NCBI GenBank assembly: GCA_013396755.1
Contig: VWZF01002437.1
Coordinates: 2,450,095 to 2,514,094 of the forward strand
Length of the DNA: 64,000 nucleotides
Direction of reading: 5' to 3'
Source: Sclerurus mexicanus
Lineage: Eukaryota; Chordata; Aves; Passeriformes; Furnariidae
The notes under the pieces are model-generated. The model did no database searches and was not told the origin of the DNA. It saw only the letters and a list, made by a program, of their open reading frames with translations. This document shows positions 38,201 to 46,030 of this stretch, piece after piece. Position numbers and translations under genes: made by a program. Positions within the stretch are counted from its first letter, which is position 1; each line of letters starts with the position of its first letter.

Positions 38201-38736
38201 TTTTAAACAGTAAAAGGGATTTAGCTGCATTGACTTTTAAGCAGGTATATTTGCAAACAGCACCCAGCTTGTTAAACCAATTATTCCTTACGGATATATG
38301 CACTACCCTAGCAAGCACTTAAGTTACTTGCAGAGTTTGATGTGCAAATGACCCAATAAGAAAATAAAATAACCAGAATTTCCTGTCCATTGAGACTAAA
38401 TTGTAAAATCACCAGTCTCTTGACCTCAGTTATTTGGAAATGCCCAGATACTCCTTGCCCTTCTGGAAGGTGTAGATACAAATATTTCCACACTTTCCCC
38501 CACCTGTTTAACTATGAATTTAACTCTCAGGTTTTGTCACCAAAGCTATGGTGATGACAAAGGAATATAATACTTAACAGATAGTCTGAGTCCATCTCAT
38601 GTAACAAGGTTTTAAGTACATTAGGACACATGAAGTCTATGAATCAAAGCTTTATTCTTCCCAGGAAAGATACTATACTGTTATTTCTCTGCCTGTTAAT
38701 AGATTTCCTTTGGGCAAAATAAATATTTTGAGTCAC
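35290..38736. other. Non-coding DNA, candidate regulatory patch
   Basis: No recognised gene. The open frame 37541-37939 (+, 132 codons) has no known domain. The stretch 36,580-36,930 is non-repetitive and balanced in composition, as in many conserved non-coding elements, but this needs alignment to test. A short CCCAG repeat lies at about 37060-37073. Confidence 0.45.
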
Positions 38737-38813
38737 CACTAAAATAAATTTTAATAAATTTATAATTTATTGATTTTTAATTTATTTATTAATTAATTTC
38801 TTCTATTTATTTC
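38737..38813. repeat. AT-rich low-complexity block
   Basis: Almost pure A/T with repeated AATAAATTTA and TTTATTAATTAATT units. It is low-complexity DNA with no gene. Confidence 0.8.
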
Positions 38814-39915
38814 TACAAAATCTTTTCACATTTGAGGGACAAAACACAGTGTTATAACTCCTTCATCTTTTTTCGCACCCTATTTCCTCTCCAAAACCCT
38901 ACACACCTTTCCCACATAGATCAGATTTTCATGACATTTAAATGCAGTTCCCTTCAGCGAATGTGGCACAGCTTTCCTCTCTGGGCCCTACAGCAGCCCC
39001 CAGCATTTTTCAATCTGGTTGAAATCTTCCCGTTTCTTAGATAACACTAACAGTTTGAGCTGAGTGTTGCTTTCATTTCTAGAACAAGACCTGGCCTTTA
39101 AGCAGCCAGCGCCTGCTTTTCTAGGTTATTGTTTCTAGTCTGTGCATTTTTTTCTCACAAACACAAGTTTGTAGTTTTAGCCTTTGATGGAACTTGTCAT
39201 TTGCATTTTAGTAATTTTGCTCATCCTGTTTTTCACAAATTTTTTGGAGATTCCTGTGTGCTCCAATTGTAAAAAAATAACCAGGAAGCTGCTTGATTTC
39301 ATAGTGCCTTTTGATCCAAATAGGCTCATGAAATGCTGTACAAACATCAGGATGCCTATGGAACAGATGCTAAATATATTTTCATGTATCAATCCACAGG
39401 GGAGACTATGGCACGGAGAAATTACAGCAAAAATGTTCAGATACAGAAAGTAAAGCTGTAGCAAGACGCTGAAATAATGATGAACTGCATATGCCGTATC
39501 TCAAAATTTCCTTGAAAAATTATGAACTTTAATAAGAACAATACAGTTCTCAAGAGAAATCTTATCCTTAACAATTAGGAATAGAACTGCTGCCCAAATT
39601 GGCATTTAAGAAATCAGTTAAGTGAATAAAATCAAGAAGTTCTGCCTTGAAATCCTATTCTTTAATCTTCAGACAATGCTCTCCAGCCACCCCTGAATTA
39701 TATTTTTTTCAGCTGCCTTTGTTTTTTTTTTTAAGTGTGTTGTCTCTGCTGAGCTTATCTGAGCAGGAATAGGTCCAAAGTAAGCAAACAGCACCGAGGA
39801 AAAATATAAATAAATAAACCCGGGGAAGGAGCCTTTCTGAGCCTGTGTAGCTGAACCACTGACTTATTGTCTCTGCTCTCACCACATCCCCCACTTTAGT
39901 CGGTTGTTCCTTTGT
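38814..39915. other. Non-coding DNA, nothing recognised
   Basis: Complementary open frames of about 90 codons at 39177-39464 lie on both strands, which is typical of chance. No known domain is seen. Confidence 0.5.
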
Positions 39916-39938
39916 AAAAATAAATAAATAAATAAATA
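39916..39938 (+). repeat. (AAAT)n microsatellite
   Basis: About five and a half AAAT/TAAA units in a row, a short tetranucleotide repeat. Confidence 0.85.
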
Positions 39939-39983
39939 TTAAAATTTTGAAGACCTAACCAGCACAAACAGCCTCAGAATTCT

Positions 39984-40033
39984 GGGGGGAGGGGGAAGAA
40001 AAAAAGGGAGGGGGGAAAGAAAAGGGGTGGGGA
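39984..40033 (+). other. G-rich purine tract, quadruplex-capable
   Basis: Runs of six, five, three, six, four and four G's are separated by short A-rich spacers with a single T. The tract can form G-quadruplex or triplex structures. It lies about 0.9 kb before the GC-rich island that starts near 40,905. Confidence 0.7.
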
Positions 40034-40904
40034 GCTATTTTGCAGTTATATGAAAACAAAAAGCATCTGAAATCGGCATGTTGTATTTGTTTTCACCATC
40101 AGTTTGAATGAGGGGAGGAAGGAAGGGAAAAATAAAGACAGCTGTTAACCCATTTTAGTAGAAGTGGAAAAAATCCTTGGGACTTTCTAAGCCTAATTTC
40201 AGCCTAGAGTGATTTTTATGGCCAAACAATGAATCCTTAGAATAATTGGTTCATATCATGAATACACAACAAACTCTGAACCCAGGGCCTGATTCAATTT
40301 CCAGAGTAATCGGTAGGAATACCTCCTTTGACTTTGGTGATGGTAACAACGTACAGTATCATTAAAAATAAAAAATCTTTACCAATGTGTTCTGGGTGAA
40401 CACAAACCAATTGTTTCTTTATGTTGCAGGAGCTCTAAGAGTGTTTTTGCAGCATTACATGTGACTTATGTCGATGCAAACAAATCAATATAAATCGTGG
40501 GTAAAAAAAGCACCATCACTTAGAGAGGTACTAAATTTTCAGACCACAGTATTCAGATTATGATTATTTATTGCCATTGTAGGTAGATGAAAGGCTGTGG
40601 CGTTCCTTCCAGTCTCACTGCTTCGTGCCAGCTGAATTCTGCGAAAGGGATGGTGTTAGAAATGGAAGGCTACAGTAATGTTAACTATGCTGTTTCCCTC
40701 CAACATCCATTTTGTTCCAAAGAAACACTTGCCAGAGATTAAAATATTCAAGATGGCTGTTTTCTGCACCCTTTCTGCGAGCTCTACCGTTTTTCTTCTT
40801 TCCAGTACTCCGGGTCCCCGTCTTTATTGAGACCATGAATATTTTATTCCCCATCTCATCTGCCTCCCAAGTCATTAAATATTGGCCAAAGTTCAAAGGG
40901 GGTT
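40034..40904. other. Flank of the CpG island, no exon recognised
   Basis: Non-repetitive DNA leading into the GC-rich island. It has the feel of promoter-proximal conserved sequence, with a possible poly-pyrimidine/AG acceptor-like site near 40,800, but no coding exon can be supported. Confidence 0.4.
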
Positions 40905-41015
40905 GCTTCGCAGCCGCGTCGCTCCCAGCCCGGACACCGCGCAGCCCTCCGGACGCCGCCGCCGCTCCCGCACCGCGCTCGGGGCCGGGCTCGGCGGGAC
41001 CGCGCTCGCACCCCT

Positions 41016-41049
41016 CCGGCGGGACACACACCCCCCGGCGGGACACACA
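41016..41049 (+). repeat. 19-bp GC-rich minisatellite entering a gap
   Basis: The 15-base string CCGGCGGGACACACA occurs at 41016-41030 and again at 41035-41049, a period of 19 bases. The second copy ends exactly where the Ns begin. This suggests the gap holds further copies that short reads could not resolve. Confidence 0.85.
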
Positions 41050-41117
41050 NNNNNNNNNNNNNNNNNNNNNNNNNNNNNNNNNNNNNNNNNNNNNNNNNNN
41101 NNNNNNNNNNNNNNNNN
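41050..41117. other. Assembly gap (68 N)
   Basis: Sixty-eight unknown bases inside the GC-rich island, next to a tandem repeat. The true length may differ from 68. Confidence 1.
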
Positions 41118-41330
41118 CGGCACTGCCCGCGGCGGGGGAGCGCGGCAGAGCCGTGCCCTCTGTCCCCAGCCCCGCGTCCCCGTCCCAGCGCCGCGCGAAC
41201 AAAGAGCCGCGGAGCGCTGCGGGCTGCTGGGGCTTATCCAGGCGCTGGTGTTGCCAGGCTCAGACAACCGGCGGTCCGCTGGTCCTGGGTTCTCTCGGAC
41301 ATCTCGACGGCGAGTCATTCCCAGATGCCT

Positions 41331-41943
41331 TAGAAATTGGTTGGAATATCGGTTGAAAATATTTACTCCGGAACGTATCTCGGTGCTTGTTAAAAGGTCA
41401 CTTTGAATATGCCAAGTGTTTTTCCTAAAAGCATCAGATGATGCAAGTCCCCCATTACACTTTGAACAGCGTTTATCCAAGACTGCATATAGATAAATGG
41501 ATTAAGGCAGGAACCGGCTGGTTTGTCTGGGTACATTACACAGCTACAAGAAGCATTTTCCATGGCTGAGAACTGAAAGCTTCACTGACCTCCAAAAAAA
41601 TTTTACTTCATACAAAGAAAGCTTCGATTCCTTATCTAGTCCCAAAAATGTAACAGGTTTCCCATTCTCCACAACCTTATTTGTAATTAGCTAGAGAGTA
41701 GATGGGATGAGGCACTTCCCATGCACGAGCTTTCCACTTCTACAAAATGAGTTTATCAAGCACAGCCTAAACGTCGCTTTGTGTTACCGAGCTCATGATG
41801 TGCCTTAGGAAGAGCTTCCTCTTGTACACGTGTCGCAGGAAGGCGGTGAGGATGCTCACACTCCGCACCTATTTTAACGGGTTTGATGGTGCACTTTTAA
41901 CACCGACGCGCAGCAACTGGAAGGAGCTTTAACAAACCTCCTC
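41331..41943. other. Unique DNA between island parts
   Basis: Non-repetitive DNA of intermediate GC. No coding exon is recognised. It may be transcribed from the flanking island, but nothing in the sequence shows this directly. Confidence 0.4.
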
Positions 41944-42442
41944 GTCAGCAATAACCACCCCTATAAAACGCATCTGTGACTTGCTAAGGAAAGCAAGGCT
42001 TGCTTTATGGGAGCAGAACCGCATGTCCTTCCTCATGAACTATCAGTTGGATAGATTTCAGTTCCTAAATTGTTACCGCTTTTCCAGCCATTGCTGCTTC
42101 ACACTGACATGACGAATTTTTTGTTGTTGGATCCTGTAAACTCTTGATGCCTGCCTGGTAGCGCGGAGGTTCAAGCACAGGCAAGTGCAGATTTTTAGAT
42201 TTCATCCCCTGTGAGGCTCTGCTGGCTGCAGTGGATGCAGTGCCACCGGGCTGAATTCATCCTGCACTGCAAACAGTGGCAATATCGAGAAGAGAGATTT
42301 AACCGAATCACTTCAGTTAAAATAAAATTCTCCCGATCAGCAAGAAATATTTACTGGTTAAGTGTGGCTAAGCGTGATAGGTGGGTCCTGCAGCGAGCTA
42401 CACCTCCCCTGGTACTCAGCGTACGGCTGCCAGTTTTTCGAA
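41944..42442. repeat. 499-bp direct repeat, copy 1 (likely assembly duplicate)
   Basis: This segment recurs at 42672-43170 with a constant 728-base offset and no difference that I could see. It starts at GTCAGCAATAACC and ends at GTTTTTCGAA, immediately before a single N at 42443. Exact identity together with N boundaries on the inner sides is the signature of two overlapping contigs that were scaffolded instead of merged. Confidence 0.93.
41962..41968 (+). promoter_or_regulatory. TATA-box-like motif
   Basis: CCCC-TATAAAA-CGC has a GC-rich flank on each side, the context typical of a functional TATA box. A transcript would be expected to start about 25-30 bases downstream, near 41,990. The same motif recurs at 42690-42696 in the second copy of the 499-bp repeat. 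No coding gene is recognised downstream. Confidence 0.4.
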
Positions 42443-42443
42443 N
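42443..42443. other. Single-N scaffold join
   Basis: A lone N between the first 499-bp copy and a GC-rich 227-bp piece. Single Ns at such exact repeat boundaries usually mark a scaffolder join with zero or negative estimated gap. Confidence 0.95.
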
Positions 42444-42670
42444 CTCGGCAGCAATCCCAATAATCCTCCCGGCGTTTCCCCCCGAGCCGAGCCTCCCACC
42501 CACGCCGTCTGTCCGCCGGCGAGCGCCTCCCGGAGCGCGCCTCCTTCGCCCGACAGCATCGCTGGTTATCCCCGTGCAGCTCCACCACGGGCTTCTCCTC
42601 CGCACCTCCCGCCGCGGAGCGGGCAGCGCACACGCTCCGCGGCACTCGGCGCGGGCCGGGAGCGGCGGGG
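42444..42670. promoter_or_regulatory. GC-rich 227-bp contig fragment (CpG-island-like)
   Basis: Very GC- and CpG-rich DNA (for example GCGCGGGCCGGGAGCGGCGG near the right end) bounded by a single N on each side and placed between two copies of the same 499-bp sequence. If those copies are one locus, this fragment has no proper place here and may belong in a nearby gap of the island, on either strand. Open frames through it match no protein I recognise. Confidence 0.65.
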
Positions 42671-42671
42671 N
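42671..42671. other. Single-N scaffold join
   Basis: A lone N directly before the second 499-bp copy, the mirror of the one at 42443. Confidence 0.95.
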
Positions 42672-43170
42672 GTCAGCAATAACCACCCCTATAAAACGCA
42701 TCTGTGACTTGCTAAGGAAAGCAAGGCTTGCTTTATGGGAGCAGAACCGCATGTCCTTCCTCATGAACTATCAGTTGGATAGATTTCAGTTCCTAAATTG
42801 TTACCGCTTTTCCAGCCATTGCTGCTTCACACTGACATGACGAATTTTTTGTTGTTGGATCCTGTAAACTCTTGATGCCTGCCTGGTAGCGCGGAGGTTC
42901 AAGCACAGGCAAGTGCAGATTTTTAGATTTCATCCCCTGTGAGGCTCTGCTGGCTGCAGTGGATGCAGTGCCACCGGGCTGAATTCATCCTGCACTGCAA
43001 ACAGTGGCAATATCGAGAAGAGAGATTTAACCGAATCACTTCAGTTAAAATAAAATTCTCCCGATCAGCAAGAAATATTTACTGGTTAAGTGTGGCTAAG
43101 CGTGATAGGTGGGTCCTGCAGCGAGCTACACCTCCCCTGGTACTCAGCGTACGGCTGCCAGTTTTTCGAA
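42672..43170. repeat. 499-bp direct repeat, copy 2 (likely assembly duplicate)
   Basis: Second copy of 41944-42442. To its right the sequence continues without interruption (ATGTTTTACCGAAATG), just as copy 1 continues without interruption to its left. A single merged copy with these two outer flanks is therefore the simplest true arrangement, shortening the locus by about 728 bases. The duplicated open frame at 42211 and 42939 is not evidence of two genes. Confidence 0.93.
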
Positions 43171-43495
43171 ATGTTTTACCGAAATGAAAAAGATGCGGAT
43201 GACAGAAAAAAAAATATGCCACCACATCAACGATTTAGGGTTTGCTACTTTCAAAAGATTCTTCGGTGTTCCTAAATACATGTCTTTTCTCCGGTATCTT
43301 GGCTAGCGAGGGCCGTATCTTGTCATCGATGGTAAATCAATGGCGCAGCCTGACCTTTAAGAGGGCTGCATCCCTTATTCAAACCAGGCGGGTTGAACAG
43401 AAAGATCTGTGAAATACAGCTTCGCTGGGGAAGGGACATTTTTAATATGGGTCCTGTTTTCTATAAACTGTAAATAGATCCTCGCAGAGTTGGCA
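43171..43495. other. Unique DNA before right island part
   Basis: Non-repetitive DNA of intermediate GC. No exon is recognised. Confidence 0.4.
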
Positions 43496-43751
43496 GAGGT
43501 CGGGCTGGAAGGCAGCCGGATTTCACGCGACCGGAGCGCTCCTTGGAATCGGCTCTCGGGCTCGGATACGGCGGAGGTGCCAACTTCTAATTGACACGTT
43601 TAGGCGAAGCTCCCAGCGTAATTGCTTTTAACATTCATTTATGCAAAGCGGCTTCGTGCGGGCAGGACGACCCTGCCAGCAGGGAACGGGCCTGGAGCGC
43701 GTCCCGCCCGGGGCAGAGGCACCCGCGGGGCACGGCGGTGTCGCGGTCGCG

Positions 43752-43752
43752 N
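43752..43752. other. Single N in GC-rich DNA
   Basis: An unresolved base or scaffold join inside the CpG-rich island, at GGTCGCG-N-ACAACC. Confidence 0.95.
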
Positions 43753-43811
43753 ACAACCTCCTCCCGCCGCACACGCACAAAACGACGGCGCGGGACGGGG
43801 GCGGCGCCGCC

Positions 43812-43815
43812 AAAA
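43812..43815 (-). terminator. RNA polymerase III terminator (TTTT)
   Basis: On the minus strand four T's occur 8 bases after the 3' end of the tRNA (AAAA on the plus strand). A run of four or more T's is the standard pol III stop. Confidence 0.85.
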
Positions 43816-43823
43816 GCGAACCC

Positions 43824-43840
43824 CGTCCCTGGGTGGGCTC

Positions 43841-43891
<51 letters not shown>

Positions 43892-43897
43892 AGAGAC
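43824..43897 (-). tRNA. tRNA-Asn (anticodon GTT)
   Basis: A complete 74-base nuclear tRNA gene that decodes the asparagine codons AAC and AAT in cytosolic translation. The acceptor stem GTCTCTG/CAGGGAC pairs fully with one G-U. It is followed by a D arm (GCGC stems), an anticodon stem TTCGG/CCGAA around the loop CTGTTAA (anticodon GTT, at 43861-43863 on the plus strand), a five-base variable region, and a T arm GGTGG/CCACC with the TTCGAGC loop. The internal pol III promoter is intact: A box at about 43879-43890 and B box GGTTCGAGCCC at 43835-43845. There is no intron, CCA is not encoded (as expected in eukaryotes), and a TTTT terminator follows. By memory the sequence agrees with the main vertebrate tRNA-Asn-GTT, so the gene is probably functional. 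No other tRNA was seen nearby. Confidence 0.98.
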
Positions 43898-43990
43898 CGC
43901 CGCGTTGCCGCCTCCGCCCCGCCGTGGATGTGCTGCGGCCAACACGGACACAGCGGACCCGGCGCCCTCGGAGAGGGCTGAGAAAACAGC

Positions 43991-45830
43991 CGGAACGCCG
44001 GCTTTTCTTCGCCTAGCCTGTAGGAAAGACTAACTCCCAAAATCAGTGTCCACAGCAGCGCTGTTTTTCCCTTTAGGAATAAACTGCCGAGTGAGACCTA
44101 AAACTGCTGCTTCTTGGCTGCTGCTAATTCATGCATTACTCAGGCAAGCCAAAATGTAATTTCCGAATATCATGGCAAAATCGCCCCACTAATATATTAA
44201 AAGGTAATTTTAGGCAACTACAGGGAGCAGTTAGACTGTCTAGAACAGGCAGCAGCCCTCTGCGTGTGGGGGTAAAATATATTCACCGTTGTGAGCAACT
44301 GAAAACAGACGTGAAGAAAAGCTAATGTTCCTATTATCATTTTATCAAAATCTGCTTCCCACGTTACCTTACAGTAAATCTGTACCTACGGCTCCGCAAG
44401 TACAAAGTTTCACATCGGAACCTGAGCAAATGTTTCCCCTTTCGCATACTGATTCTGTTTGAATCTCTCTGAAGTCTTACCATATCGGTTGTCTCTTCTT
44501 GTCCCCATGTCTCCCTGAAGCTCTGCCTGGTGGCTCTCCTGCCCACTAAACGCCTTTAGAGTCGACCAGACACATGGCATCCATGACAAAAGGACAAGTG
44601 CTAACTCCCAGCTCACTCCCAAAACCAGGGAGTCTCATGTCTTGTACAATACTTTACTCCTCAACACTCTGACATCATTCCTCAGTCCAGCGAGTAACTT
44701 CAGGCTGGCCGATCACAGCTCAGCCTTTCTAATGTTTCCAGTGCTTTGAAAAGACCTGCATAAATGCCAGAATTATCTCAGTACTGCTCTATTTTCTTTT
44801 ACTGTCTGTTGTTGCTATCTTACTGACCAACATATTCTAAAACACGGAGGAAAAAGACAAGATATGCAAGCCCTTGAGAGTAATTAAAATAATTATTTTA
44901 AAGATTGATTTTTGTGGCATCATGCCCACTGCTGCATATTTTTCTACCCAGATCTCTGCTATTCTCAGGGTCTGAAGAATCAGTTCACAGGCTGGACCAC
45001 TTCTGTTTTCTCTGTGTGAGAACAAGCAAACAGTACCATGACTTTTTGCACAAGCAAGCTGGTATTTAGTGGAACTAGCAAGATTGCAGTCTGACCAAGG
45101 GCCTGGCCCATACACCAGTAGTTTGGACGTGGATTTTGGGCCCTGGATTGTTTTACTTTATACACGTGAATATTCACATGAATTTTAAGGAATGTAGACT
45201 ATTTTTGAACTTTGTGCCTAGAGGCCAGATCTGCAAAGGGTCTTTGCTGTGCTGATACTGAGCACAAACTCTAACTCTGAGGTGTCTGAGAGGAACACAG
45301 GACCTGGCATTAGACATCCAAGGCTGCCTACTCGATGCACTGGGACAGTGAGAGGAGTGCTGCAGGTGAGGAGTCAGAGTCCCTTGGCACCTTTCTTCTC
45401 AGCAATGTTCCTCACTGAATCCTGGAGTCTTTCATTTAAAGTCTTACAAGGTGAAAAATAAAATAAAAGAACACACACAACAGTGAACGTTATCCCTTCA
45501 AGCCTGAAACCCACAGATCAACAACAGATCTGAACGTGTTTGAATTTGGCTGACAGTTGAAGCACTAACCAGTGAGCCATCGTACCAGAGGGCAACATTA
45601 TCTATCACTGCTCTGTGAATGGAAAAGATCCGCTATCTACCCTTAGGAGAAGGTTTCTGACTGTATCTTTGGTAGAAAGGAAGAGGCCAGGTAGTGTTTA
45701 AAGCATTCAGAAATAAGAAAGGGCTGCTACTTCAGATTAATCATCCTCCCTATCAGTGTACTGTTCTTTATTTCTGGACAGCTCTGTTCCTTGATACACT
45801 GATTCTTGTGGGTCATATCTACAGCTGATT
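43991..45830. other. Non-coding flank, nothing recognised
   Basis: Composition falls back to AT-rich right of the island. Short open frames only; no RNA gene or mobile element is recognised. Confidence 0.5.
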
Positions 45831-46030
45831 AATTTTTTGCACTCTCTAGTATATATAATTTAAATATCATTATTAAATTCACTTATTATGGATTAGAATT
45901 TGGTTTATATTTTAACAAAAAATGAAATAATAATATTTCATATATTAATATATGAAAATATTATACTGTGTAATTGGAACTATTTTGTGTTTTATAATAT
46001 TTAGTATCTTATAACATTATTTTATTGTAA
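45831..46030. repeat. AT-rich low-complexity block
   Basis: About 200 bases dominated by ATATTT, TTATTA and AATATA strings, including a near-palindromic ATATTTCATATATTAATATATGA-type core near 45,930-45,955. It may act as a DNA-unwinding or matrix-attachment-like region, but that is conjecture. Confidence 0.6.

Larger units (their letters stand above)
40905..41330. promoter_or_regulatory. CpG island, left part (contains gap)
   Basis: The DNA switches sharply from AT-rich to GC-rich with many CpG dinucleotides (GCAGCCGCGTCGCTCC, CCGGACGCCGCCGCC and similar strings) and then falls back to normal composition near 41,330. Such islands mark promoters of vertebrate genes. A 68-base run of Ns interrupts it. 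Open frames crossing the island contain the Ns and look like composition artefacts. The gene this island may serve is not identifiable from the window. Confidence 0.7.
43496..43990. promoter_or_regulatory. CpG island, right part, surrounding the tRNA
   Basis: CpG-dense DNA with strings such as CGCGACCGGAGCGC and GGGACGGGGGCGGCGCCGCC, holding the tRNA-Asn gene near its right half and a single N at 43752. Active tRNA genes in vertebrates are often embedded in CpG-rich, open chromatin, so the island may belong to the tRNA gene, to an unseen pol II promoter, or to both. Confidence 0.65.

Noticed and set aside
40712..41480. Long open frames of 173-214 codons across the CpG island
   Set aside because: They cross the 68 Ns, exist on both strands and several frames at once, and have Pro/Arg/Ala-rich composition expected from GC-rich DNA with few stops.
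42211..42840. 209-codon frame through the duplicated segment and the GC-rich contig
   Set aside because: It runs across two single-N joins and through the likely false duplication, so it is an assembly product.
43591..44040. Several frames of 61-133 codons overlapping the tRNA gene
   Set aside because: They pass through the tRNA and a single N in CpG-rich DNA. The tRNA explains the conserved part.
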